Assembly (NCBI RefSeq): GCF_002979415.1
Contig: NZ_PCOT01000010.1
Location: 1 to 64,000 of the forward strand
Source of the DNA: Microbacterium sp. MYb72
GTDB lineage: Bacteria; Actinomycetota; Actinomycetes; Actinomycetales; Microbacteriaceae
DNA length: 64,000 bases
Reading direction: 5' to 3'
Position 1 is the first letter of the stretch, and every line of letters begins with the position of its first letter. The notes beneath the pieces are model-generated. The model made no database searches. It was not told where the DNA came from and saw nothing but the letters and a program-made list of their open reading frames with translations. Shown here one piece after another: positions 54,401 through 61,401 of the stretch. A program made the translations under genes and the position numbers.

Positions 54401-54522
54401 TGTCGTACGTCCCCGCGAACGGCAGCGTCGACCTCAACTGCTACTACGGGTTCCCCGGCAACACGATCCGCGTCTACATCAAAGAGCTCGACAGATACGC
54501 CACGGCGATGGTCTGGTACTGA
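48463..54522 (+). CDS. giant secreted Ig-like/Fn3 repeat protein, copy 2
   Basis: 2,019 residues and collinear with copy 1: the same signal peptide (MKALSW..RPKTLASAA), propeller domain, about 11 Ig modules (about 396-1460), five Fn3 modules (about 1463-1924) and a Cys-containing tail. Identity by eye is highest in the N-terminal 400 residues and the Ig core, and lowest in the last Fn3 modules and the tail, which here reads WPDCGSSSCAKVRLTVANF and ends in Trp-Tyr. ATG at 48463, with GGGG upstream, matches the start of copy 1. Only 43 bases and no hairpin separate it from the MoxR gene, so it is likely the first gene of that operon. Confidence 0.9.
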   Translation: MKALSWMRARPKTLASAAGVAAAAIAITTLAFAYDGNPTTKVELNDGGVWITKTSSLLVGHFNHESTVLDGGLRTTGENYDILQDESNVLVVDRGSSTLTAVDPARVALGDSSGIPSSAKVVLGNKTAAILDPKSGNLWVIAVRAIAGFKIEAVDPTAELGDGADVAVADDGTVFGLSAARGEVVTIPVDNEGEPLDPSEASVGDIDTDEAPTITAVGRTAVVLDAATGVVMTPGGFRTEIPDAADAVLQQSSAAADSVAIATPSALLSVPLDGSDPTETAVDGTGNPAVPVSLRGCFYGAWAGSARFVRDCPGDADDVEAKIDGAEDAASLTFRVNRDVIILNDAVGGAAWMADESLQRVDNWNDLTPPEGEAENEEDTTQETVETTLPDRKEENTPPVAEDDSFGVRPGASILLPVLDNDNDPDGDVLVAALAEQQPSIGTVQPIQNGGSLQIAVDEKATGSATFTYEADDGRKGKDTAAVTLSVHDWDVNGAPAPKRKTSLTVESGGTVSYNILPDWIDPDGDDIYLKAVAAAPGDEVDFSTDGQITYKATASLQGRKDIEVAVADGSGEVGTASITIDVRPPGTTDPKTNADHVVTRVGEQVTVAPLTNDTSSSREPLRLGRVDEVPGATVIPDFTNKTFTFSADAPGTYYVQYLATAGPKNGEGLVRVDVLEAGASDLAPVAVRDVALLPSGGDVLIGVLANDEDPGGGILVVQSVSMEPSSGVSVSVINHETLRITDQGSLTGQARITYTISNGSKSAEGEVVVIPIPAPDTIMQPVANPDTVTVRAGDVVTIPVLDNDTHPNDDVMHVAPELIEPFVDPDDGEAFVSQDTVRFKAGPEAKTVYLTYEAVDSRQQKAAGYVTIQILPVDEDTNAAPRPRDLVARALAGTEISIAVPLDGIDADGDSVELLDIASSPTKGRINETGANYFTYEAFTGSSGVDTFKYRVRDHLGKEGIATIRVGIAPPEQVNQDPYAVKDAVVVRPGREIAVPVLANDSDPEGDEITLVSEKNGGLEVPKELEARVSGDRVLVQAPDRSLETSLQYTIRDARGATASAILQVTVDEDVPLQAPVARDDRVRPDDLKDGGLTADIEILTNDEDPDGTTDSLDLDLGAGATALQNGKVRVTVTDEQQLIRYTLTDQDGLQASAFIFVPAVSGLRPTIDSTKPVQVVSGETISLPLSKYVTVAGGGTARITEHAKVSAVHADGADLVKDESTLVYTSAAGYFGQDAITFEVTDGTGPDDPEGRKATLTIPIDVLPPENQQPTFVSGQVQVAPGEKDTALDLAALTTDPDPEDEHTFAFVGGDGKGVTAKVDGDKLLVEAASSAKKGTALTLDVRISDGETEPVEGTVSVIVAASTRALPAANTDTVGQADQGKSVTVPVLANDFNPFPETPLEIVSYVVESGSGDVSKKGDELVVTPSANFVGTMVVRYRIKDATDDPDREANGQVVVTVQGVPEAPGAPTVTSVQDRTVVISFAAPSNNGAEITKYTVTSAQGSSYRKECQSTTCTLDGLTNNVEYTFRVTATNRVGEGKPSGTSEVARPDARPDTPNPPSLKFGDKSLQVNWVTPSTPGSPVERYTLEISPAPPSGIAQKEVTGNSITWEGLENGSNYQVRVQAHNKAPEPSSWSGWSASEIPAGPPFAPAAPTTTEIPSVGDQAQMQVNWAAPNSNGDAIDGYQLEIYEGSTLRRTVTPGAGATSQAVTLPTSETAYTFRIKATNKAGWGEYSPMSAPRRGVNAPGAPTGLTAEPHDKSIVIAYTPGSRNGARTGEVSYQYRLNGGTWQALSGPTISGLTNGTTYKVEVRGVATVDGSTYSGAPSNAASAVPYGVPFAPKATAKNLGTQVQLNWDASGSGNGRKIDVVQISVDGGGWQNVAVSGSRTVGGGYKETHSIKVRAQDSAGQWSPEASDSARTNDPPAEVLKTEKGASGSWPDCGSSSCAKVRLTVANFNSPGNYHLQCDDGNKWGGGTLSYVPANGSVDLNCYYGFPGNTIRVYIKELDRYATAMVWY

Positions 54523-54565
54523 CGCTCTCTCGAACGACACATACAGAACAGGAAGCACCACGCTC

Positions 54566-55537
54566 ATGACAATGACCCCCGAACAGGCCGCCTGGTTCCA
54601 GGGCACCTTCACCCGCCTCGTCGACAACGTCGACAAGGCCGTGCAGGGCAAGCGCGAGATCGTCTCGCTCGTGCTCGCCTCCATGCTCGCCGAGGGCCAC
54701 GTGCTGCTCGAGGACGCCCCCGGCACCGGCAAGACGAGCCTCGCGAAGGCGCTCGCCGCGACCGTGCAGGGCACCAGCGCCCGCATCCAGTTCACCCCCG
54801 ACCTGCTGCCGTCCGACGTCACCGGCGTCACGATCTACGACCAGCAGTCGCACCGCTTCGAGTTCCACAAGGGACCGATCTTCGCCTCGATCGTGCTCGC
54901 CGACGAGATCAACCGCGCATCGCCGAAGACGCAGTCGGCGCTGCTGGAGGTCATGGAGGAGTCGCGCGTCACCGTCGACGGCGTGACCCACGAGACCGGC
55001 CGGCCGTTCCTCGTGATCGCCACGCAGAACCCGATCGAGCAGGCGGGCACGTACAAGCTGCCCGAGGCGCAGCTCGACCGGTTCCTGATCAAGACCTCGA
55101 TCGGCTACCCCGATCTCGCCATCACCGAGAGCATCCTGGCCGGAGCATCCGACCGCAACCCGTCGGCCGCGCTGTCCGCGGTGATCACGACGAGCGCCGT
55201 CGCCGACATGGCCGACCTCGGTGCATCCGTGCACGTCGAGCCCGCCGTGCTGCGCTACGTCGCCGAGCTCTCCGAGGCGACGCGCAAGGACCCCGCCATC
55301 CGCCTCGGCGTCTCGGTCCGCGGCGCGATCGCGATGGTGCGCATGGCGAAGGTGTGGGCGGCGGCCCACGGCCGTCACTTCGTGCTGCCGGATGACATCA
55401 AGGCCCTCGCACGTCCGGTCTGGCAGCACCGTCTGCTGCTGGATGCCGAGGCGGAGTTCGCCGGCACCACGAGCGACATCGTGATCGCCCGCGTGCTCGA
55501 GAACATCGCGGCGCCGCAGGCGCGATCGGCCGCGTGA
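54566..55537 (+). CDS. MoxR family AAA+ ATPase
   Basis: 323 residues. Walker A is EDAPGTGKTSLAKAL with Lys56, Walker B is IVLADEINRASPKTQSALLEVMEE, and sensor 1 is VIATQNPIEQAGTYKLPEAQLDRF, all diagnostic of MoxR. The C-terminal lid domain ends HRLLLDAEAEF. MoxR ATPases act as chaperones that assemble or activate partner proteins, often with a DUF58 (VWA-like) adaptor, the next gene here. The ATG at 54566 is followed two codons later by another in-frame ATG. The stop overlaps the DUF58 start by one base. Confidence 0.95.
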   Translation: MTMTPEQAAWFQGTFTRLVDNVDKAVQGKREIVSLVLASMLAEGHVLLEDAPGTGKTSLAKALAATVQGTSARIQFTPDLLPSDVTGVTIYDQQSHRFEFHKGPIFASIVLADEINRASPKTQSALLEVMEESRVTVDGVTHETGRPFLVIATQNPIEQAGTYKLPEAQLDRFLIKTSIGYPDLAITESILAGASDRNPSAALSAVITTSAVADMADLGASVHVEPAVLRYVAELSEATRKDPAIRLGVSVRGAIAMVRMAKVWAAAHGRHFVLPDDIKALARPVWQHRLLLDAEAEFAGTTSDIVIARVLENIAAPQARSAA

Positions 55538-56793
55538 TGACGACGGAGGCACTCGAGGCTGCGCCGATCGCCCGCGACGCCGGCTGGCGCGACGTCGCGG
55601 CGGTCATCGGTGCGCGCGGCCTCGCGCGCCTCCGCAAGGTCACCGCGGCGATCCGGCCGCTGGCATGGGTGCTGATGGCGCTCGCCGTCGGCTTCTGGAT
55701 CCTCGGTCAGGTGGCCGGATGGGCGGAGTTCACCGTCGCCGCCGTCGTCATCGCGATCACCGTCGTCCTCTGCGCTCTGTTCCTGATCGGGCGCACCGCC
55801 TACGACGTGTCCCTCGACCTCGCGCGCACGCGCGTCGTCGTGGGGGAGCGCGCGGTCGGCGGCCTGAAGCTCGCGAACCGCGGTACGAGGGCGATCCTGC
55901 CCTCCCGTGTGGTGCTGCCCGTCGGATCGGGCCGCGGCGAGTTCGGCATCCAGCGGCTCGCGCCCGGTGAGGAGGCGGAGGAGCTCTTCGCCATCCCTAC
56001 GCAGAAGCGCGGTGTCGTGAAGGTCGGCCCCGTCAGCGTCGTGCGCGGAGACCCGCTCGGCCTGTTCGAGCGCGCCCACCGCCGCGACGACCCCGTCGAC
56101 CTCTTCGTGCATCCGAAGACCATCCTCTTCGACGGCCAGTCGCTCGGGTACCTGCGCGACCTCGAGGGTCTTCCCGCCGCCGACCTCTCGCGCGACGACG
56201 TCTCGTTCCACGCCCTGCTCGAGTACCAGCCCGGCGACGACCTGCGCCACGTGCACTGGAAGTCCACCGCGCGCACCGGGACGATGATGGTGCGGCAATA
56301 CGAGGAGACCCGGCGCTCGCACTTCGTGATCGGGCTCTCCCGCGCCGCGGCGGAGTACGCCACAGGAGACGACTTCGAGCTCGCGATCTCGGTCGCCGGT
56401 TCCATCGGCCTGCGGGCCATCCGCGACTCGCAGCGCGTCGACGTCCGCGTGCAGGGGCGCGAGCTCCCCGCGGGCACCGGCAAGCAGCTGCTCGACTCGC
56501 TGTCGGCCGTGACCCATTCCAAGCCCCGCCGCGGCGGCATCGAGGACCTCGCCGGCGTCGTCGCCAGGACCATGCCCCTCGCCAGCGTCGTCGTGCTGAT
56601 CTGCGGGTCCAAGGTGCGCTCGGACGACCTCCGTCTGGCATGCTCCCGCCTGCCCTTCGGCGCACGCGTTCTCGCCATCGTCGCCGACCGCTCGACATCC
56701 TCTCCCGCGCTCCGCCGCATCGGCGACGCCGACGTCGTCACCGTCGGCTCGCTCGAGCAGATCCCCCTCGCGCTCCAGAAGGTTCTCGCATGA
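55537..56793 (+). CDS. DUF58 domain membrane protein
   Basis: 418 residues from ATG at 55537 (a GTG one codon earlier is possible). Two transmembrane helices lie at about residues 38-85 (PLAWVLMALAVGFWILGQV and FTVAAVVIAITVVLCALFLI). The DUF58 core is SFHALLEYQPGDDLRHVHWKSTARTGTMMVRQYEETRRSHFVIGLS, the family hallmark, followed by a VWA-like fold. DUF58 proteins partner MoxR ATPases in many bacteria. This one would couple the ATPase to the membrane and to the transglutaminase-like protein next door, whose start it overlaps (ATGA). Confidence 0.93.
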   Translation: MTTEALEAAPIARDAGWRDVAAVIGARGLARLRKVTAAIRPLAWVLMALAVGFWILGQVAGWAEFTVAAVVIAITVVLCALFLIGRTAYDVSLDLARTRVVVGERAVGGLKLANRGTRAILPSRVVLPVGSGRGEFGIQRLAPGEEAEELFAIPTQKRGVVKVGPVSVVRGDPLGLFERAHRRDDPVDLFVHPKTILFDGQSLGYLRDLEGLPAADLSRDDVSFHALLEYQPGDDLRHVHWKSTARTGTMMVRQYEETRRSHFVIGLSRAAAEYATGDDFELAISVAGSIGLRAIRDSQRVDVRVQGRELPAGTGKQLLDSLSAVTHSKPRRGGIEDLAGVVARTMPLASVVVLICGSKVRSDDLRLACSRLPFGARVLAIVADRSTSSPALRRIGDADVVTVGSLEQIPLALQKVLA

Positions 56794-59195
56794 CCGCACC
56801 CGCCACCACGGCCACGGCGCTGCCGCTGCGCCGCTGGATCCTCGACCTCGGAGCGTCCGCGCTGCTCGTCGGCGTCTCCATGGTCGGCTTCTGGCCGACG
56901 TTCGCCGGCGGCTCGTACCTCCCGGCCGCGATCGGCGGCATCCTCCTGGGTCTCGCGATCTCCGCGGTCGCCGCCTGGCGACGCTGGGGCATCCTGATCA
57001 TCGCCGGACTGACCGTCGCGGCGTACTTCGTCTTCGGCGGCGCCCTCGCCCTGCCGCACACCACGCTCCTCGGTGTCGTGCCGACGTTCGACACCCTCCA
57101 GCGCCTCGCGCTCGGCACGGTCACCTCGTGGAAGCAGATGCTCACCACCGTCGCCCCGGTGGCGGCGGCGGACGGGCACCTCATCGTGCCGTTCCTGCTC
57201 GCGCTCGTCGGCACGGTGCTGACGGCATCCCTCGCCCTCCGGCTCTCTCGGGTCGCCTGGGCTCTGATCCCCGCCGGTGCGCTGCTCATGCTCGTCATCG
57301 TGCTGGGCACGCCCGAGCCGGCGTTCCCGCTCGCCCAGGGTCTGGTGTTCGCCGTCATGGCGATCGCGTGGCTCGCGCTCCGCCAGCTGTGGGCGCCGCA
57401 GAACGACGCCGTGTCGGTGAGTGAGGTCGACTCCTCTCGCGCCACCCAGATGCGCATGCGGCGCCTCATCGCGGGCGCGGCGGTGCTTGTCGTCGCGGGT
57501 GGTGCGGGCATCGCCACGAGCGCGGTCGCCGCGCCGGCGCAGCCCCGGCACGTCTTCCGCGACGTCATCATCCCGCCGTTCAACATCCGCGACTATCCGA
57601 GTCCGCTGCAGTCCTTCCGCAAGAACGTGCGCGACGAAGCAGACGAGACGCTGTTCACCGTGAAGGGGCTGCCCAAGGGGGCGCGCATCCGGATCGCCGT
57701 CATGGATCAGTACGACGGCATGGTCTACAACGTCACCGACGGCGGACCCGACTCGTCGAGTGCGTTCGCGCCGCTCCGGTCGAACATGTCACCGGAGGCC
57801 GAGGGCGTCCCCGTCACGCTGAAGGTCGACATCGACCGCTACAACGGCGTGTGGGTGCCCGACGCGGGCGCCGTCTCCGCGATCGACTTCACGGGCGGTC
57901 GCGCAGAGGAGCTGCGCCGCACGGGCTACTACAACACGGAGACCGGCACGGCGGTCGTCACGTCGAAGCTCAAGAAGGGCGACAGCTACACGATCGACAC
58001 GGTCATGCCCGCGCCGCTCGACGACACCCAGCTGGCCGACGTCGACTTCGGCAAGGTGCCCCTCCCGAAGCAGAGCAACGTTCCGGAGGAGCTCACCTCC
58101 CTCGCGTCCGAGACCGTCGCCGGCGCCGAGTCGCCCATCGAGCGCGTCCGCGCGCTGGAGACGTTCCTCGCAGAGGGCGGCTTCTTCAGCCACGGTCTGG
58201 AGGGCGAGGTCCTCTCGCGCGCCGGCCACACGGCCGAGCGCATCTCGACGCTCATCGGCGGCGATCAGATGATCGGCGACGACGAGCAGTACGCGGTCGC
58301 GATGGCGCTGCTCGCGCGTGAGGTCGGCATTCCGGCCCGCGTGGTGATGGGGTACTACCCCGACGAGGAGCGCGAGGGAGACCCCGAGTTCGCGGCCACG
58401 GGCGACGACGTGCACGCGTGGGTCGAGGTCAACTTCGAGGGGGTGGGCTGGCTCACCTTCAACCCGACCCCGCCCGAGGACAAGGTCCCGAACGACCAGA
58501 ACACCAAGCCGAAGGTCGACCCCAAGCCGCAGGTGCTGCAGCCGCCGCCCCCGCCGCAGGAGCCGGTCGACCTCCCGCCGACGCTGCCGGACGACCGCAA
58601 GGGCGAGGACGAGACGTTCAACCTCGCGGGGCTGATCGGCATCATCCTCGCGGTCGGCGGCATCACGCTCGGCATCCTCGCGCTGCTCGCGTCGCCGTTC
58701 ATCGTGATCGGCGCGTGGAAGGCGGCCAAGCGCCGCTCGCGGCGCAACGCGGCCAGGGCGTCCGACCGCATCAGCGGCGGGTGGGACGAGCTGACCGATC
58801 GCGCCGTCGACTACGGAGCCAGGGTCGCGCCCGGCGGCACCAGGGTCGAGGAGGCCGCGACCGTGGCCACCGCCCTCACCCTCCCGCAGGTCACGACGCT
58901 CGCCGAGCGCGCCGACGCCGAGGTGTTCGGACCCGCCGATCCGACCCCTGACGACGTGGACGCGTTCTGGGCGGAGGTCGACGGACTCGTCGGCGGGCTC
59001 GGCAAGGAGGCGGGCTTCTTCAAGAGGATGAAGGCGCGCCTGAGCCTGCGCTCGCTGATGGGCGGCACCGCCGTGGCGACCGGAATGCAGAACCTGAAGG
59101 ATGCCGCCACCGCGCGCGTCCGCCGTGAACCTGGCACGATCAAGAGCAGCACCGCTGCGAAGACGCCCCCCGCACCCGAGAGCGAGACCCCATGA
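56790..59195 (+). CDS. TgpA-like membrane protein with degenerate transglutaminase domain
   Basis: 801 residues. Six or so helices (about 15-250), an extracytoplasmic transglutaminase-like domain (about 255-570), a Pro-rich stretch, one more helix (about 615-640) and a cytoplasmic tail. In active TgpA proteins the nucleophile lies in G-x-C-E-Q-Y/F-A; here it reads GDDEQYAVAM with Asp498 instead of Cys. His542 is kept (DVHAWVEV), but the third triad residue is Asn558 (TFNPTP) instead of Asp. GIPARVVMGYY confirms the fold. Catalysis by the usual mechanism therefore looks impossible. It overlaps both neighbours by four bases (ATGA). Confidence 0.92.
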   Translation: MTAPATTATALPLRRWILDLGASALLVGVSMVGFWPTFAGGSYLPAAIGGILLGLAISAVAAWRRWGILIIAGLTVAAYFVFGGALALPHTTLLGVVPTFDTLQRLALGTVTSWKQMLTTVAPVAAADGHLIVPFLLALVGTVLTASLALRLSRVAWALIPAGALLMLVIVLGTPEPAFPLAQGLVFAVMAIAWLALRQLWAPQNDAVSVSEVDSSRATQMRMRRLIAGAAVLVVAGGAGIATSAVAAPAQPRHVFRDVIIPPFNIRDYPSPLQSFRKNVRDEADETLFTVKGLPKGARIRIAVMDQYDGMVYNVTDGGPDSSSAFAPLRSNMSPEAEGVPVTLKVDIDRYNGVWVPDAGAVSAIDFTGGRAEELRRTGYYNTETGTAVVTSKLKKGDSYTIDTVMPAPLDDTQLADVDFGKVPLPKQSNVPEELTSLASETVAGAESPIERVRALETFLAEGGFFSHGLEGEVLSRAGHTAERISTLIGGDQMIGDDEQYAVAMALLAREVGIPARVVMGYYPDEEREGDPEFAATGDDVHAWVEVNFEGVGWLTFNPTPPEDKVPNDQNTKPKVDPKPQVLQPPPPPQEPVDLPPTLPDDRKGEDETFNLAGLIGIILAVGGITLGILALLASPFIVIGAWKAAKRRSRRNAARASDRISGGWDELTDRAVDYGARVAPGGTRVEEAATVATALTLPQVTTLAERADAEVFGPADPTPDDVDAFWAEVDGLVGGLGKEAGFFKRMKARLSLRSLMGGTAVATGMQNLKDAATARVRREPGTIKSSTAAKTPPAPESETP

Positions 59196-60589
59196 GCCAG
59201 CCCGCGATCGAGAGCAGCGCGCCGATCCCGCGGCGCGCGATCGCCTACCTGATCGACGCCCTGATCGCCGGGGCGATCGCGATCGTCGGCTTCATCGTCG
59301 TCGCCGTGATCGCCTTCAGCACCAGGCCCATCGAGAACCTCATGATCGTGATGCCGATCGGCTACGGGCTGCTCCTTCTGGTCATGATGGGCTGGGCCGT
59401 CGCCTACACCGTGATGCAGACCGGCAAGGGCTCGTTCGGCATGCGCGCGCAGGGCGTGCGGCTCGCCTCGGCGACCGACGGCTCCCCGATCCGCTTCGGA
59501 CGCGCTCTGCTGCGCAACATCGTCTTCTGGCTCACCGCGAGCGTCGTGGTCGGATACTTCTCCCCGCTGTTCGACGGCTCCGGCCGGTTCCAGGGCTGGC
59601 ATGACCGTGTCGCGGATGCTCGTGTGCTCGACGCGCGGCGACCGTCGACGGCGGCGCCCGCAGCGCCCGCCGCTCCGGCGACGACGGCGTTCCCCGTGGT
59701 GGCTCCGGGCCAGGGGTTCCCCGGCATCCCCGCTGCACCGCCGGTCCCCGGCATCCCCGCTCCGGCCGCTCCGCAGCACCCCGGGGCGTTCGCGGCACCC
59801 GCAGCGCCCGCGGCTCCAGCGGCGCCGGTCGTCCCCGCCGCACCCGCCGTTCCTCCGGCTCCGGTCGTGCCCGCGGCTCAGCCGGCGCCGGCTGCTCAGC
59901 CCGCGACCGTCCACCCGGAGCCGGTCGAGCAGGCCGACGCGGGGTCGCTGATCGCCTTCGTGCCCGGCGTCACCCAGCCCCGGCCCCCGGCCGCGGCTGC
60001 ACCCGAGCCCGCTGCCGCTCCGGCGGCGTCGGACCTCGACCCGTCGCTCGACGAGACGGTGGTGCAGCGCCCCGCGCCCGCAGCGCCGATCGCCGCCGAG
60101 CCGACACTCGCCGCTCCGCCTGCTCCTGCCGTGCCGCCCGCTCCTGCGGCGGCGCCCGCTCCCGCCGTGCCGCCCGCTCCCGCAGCGCCGCCCGCCCAGG
60201 ATGCGCTCCCCGTCGACGGCGCGGAGGACGAGGCGGAGCTCGAGCAGACCCGCATCAGCATCCCCGGCCACCGCCTGATCTTCACGTGGGACGACGGCAC
60301 GAGGGTCCCGGTGTCGCGCCGCACGATCTTCGGCCGCAACCCCGCCCCCGAAGACGGCGCCGTGCTCGTGCCCGTGCGCGATGAGACGCTGTCGCTGTCG
60401 AAGACGCACTTCGAGGCGGCATCCGAGATCTCCGGCGGCTGGGTTCTCGACCGCCATTCCACGAACGGCATGACCATCGTGCGCGACGGCCAGCGCATCG
60501 CCTGCCCCGCCGGCCAGCGCGTGCCGGTGCGGCTCGGCGACGCCATCGAGATCGGCGATCGCATCGTCACGGTCGGCGGCTACGCGTGA
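59192..60589 (+). CDS. RDD family membrane protein with C-terminal FHA domain
   Basis: 465 residues. The RDD domain (about 10-150) opens with PRRAIAYLIDALIAGAIAIVGF, has GKGSFGMRAQGVRLASATDGSPIRFGRALLRN and two or three helices. A Pro/Ala linker of about 200 residues follows. The C-terminal FHA domain (about 360-465) shows RRTIFGRNPAPEDG, LSLSKTHFEA and HSTNGMTI, the Gly-Arg, Ser-x-x-His and Asn-Gly residues that bind phosphothreonine. It would recruit phosphorylated partners of the nearby kinase to the membrane. ATG overlaps the stop of the previous gene. Confidence 0.93.
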   Translation: MSQPAIESSAPIPRRAIAYLIDALIAGAIAIVGFIVVAVIAFSTRPIENLMIVMPIGYGLLLLVMMGWAVAYTVMQTGKGSFGMRAQGVRLASATDGSPIRFGRALLRNIVFWLTASVVVGYFSPLFDGSGRFQGWHDRVADARVLDARRPSTAAPAAPAAPATTAFPVVAPGQGFPGIPAAPPVPGIPAPAAPQHPGAFAAPAAPAAPAAPVVPAAPAVPPAPVVPAAQPAPAAQPATVHPEPVEQADAGSLIAFVPGVTQPRPPAAAAPEPAAAPAASDLDPSLDETVVQRPAPAAPIAAEPTLAAPPAPAVPPAPAAAPAPAVPPAPAAPPAQDALPVDGAEDEAELEQTRISIPGHRLIFTWDDGTRVPVSRRTIFGRNPAPEDGAVLVPVRDETLSLSKTHFEAASEISGGWVLDRHSTNGMTIVRDGQRIACPAGQRVPVRLGDAIEIGDRIVTVGGYA

Positions 60590-61401
60590 GGCCCGGACTC
60601 GTCGTCACCACCGGGTCAGCGACGCACCCGGGGCTGCGACGCGCCCTGAACGAGGACGCGTACCTGGCGAGCTCGCCCGTGTTCGTCGTCGCCGACGGCA
60701 TGGGCGGCCACGAGGCGGGAGAGCGCGCGAGCGCCACCGTGATCGAGGAGTTCGCGCTGTTCATCGGCCGGGCATCCCTCGCACTCGACGACGTCCGCTT
60801 CGCCCTGGAGCGGGCGCGGGAGGGCGTCGAGCATCTGTCGACCTCGGGCAACGGGCGCGCCGGCACCACGCTCAGCGGCGTCGTGATCGCCTCGGTCGAC
60901 GGCATGGGCTACTGGCTCGCGCTGAACATCGGAGACTCCCGCACGTATCGTCTCGCCGACGGAGAGCTCGAGCAGATCACGGTCGACCACTCGGTCGTCC
61001 AGGAGCTCATCGAGGCGGGGCAGCTCACCCCCGAGGACGCGGCGACCGATCGGCGGCGCAACATCATCACCAGGGCGATCGGAGCGAGCAGCACGGGGGA
61101 TGCCGACTACTGGCTCTTCCCCGCCGAGCTCGGCGACCGGATCATGGTGTGCTCAGACGGCCTCACCTCCGAGCTCTCCGACGGGCGGATCCGCGAAGTG
61201 CTCACGCTGACGACGGACCCGCAGGAGGCCGCAGACGTTCTCGTCGCCGAGGCCCTGCAGGCCGGAGGACGCGATAACATCACGGTCGTGATCGCGGATG
61301 CCGTGTCGGTGGCCTCGCGCCCCGGCACGCTGCTGGAGACCGACGACACCGACATCGACATGGACACGCGTCCGCGCGAGGCAGCAGGAGGGGTTCGCTG
61401 A
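60586..61401 (+). CDS. PP2C-family Ser/Thr protein phosphatase
   Basis: 271 residues, GTG start overlapping the stop of the RDD-FHA gene. All PP2C metal motifs are present: RRALNEDAYLA, VVADGMGGHEAGERAS, LNIGDSRTYRL, MVCSDGLTSEL and GGRDNITVVIAD. It is cytoplasmic with no membrane helix; the last 25 residues are an acidic, Thr-rich tail (TLLETDDTDIDMDTR) that could itself be phosphorylated and read by FHA domains. It would reverse phosphorylation by the kinase two genes downstream. Its stop overlaps the next ATG by one base. Confidence 0.95.
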   Translation: MRPGLVVTTGSATHPGLRRALNEDAYLASSPVFVVADGMGGHEAGERASATVIEEFALFIGRASLALDDVRFALERAREGVEHLSTSGNGRAGTTLSGVVIASVDGMGYWLALNIGDSRTYRLADGELEQITVDHSVVQELIEAGQLTPEDAATDRRRNIITRAIGASSTGDADYWLFPAELGDRIMVCSDGLTSELSDGRIREVLTLTTDPQEAADVLVAEALQAGGRDNITVVIADAVSVASRPGTLLETDDTDIDMDTRPREAAGGVR

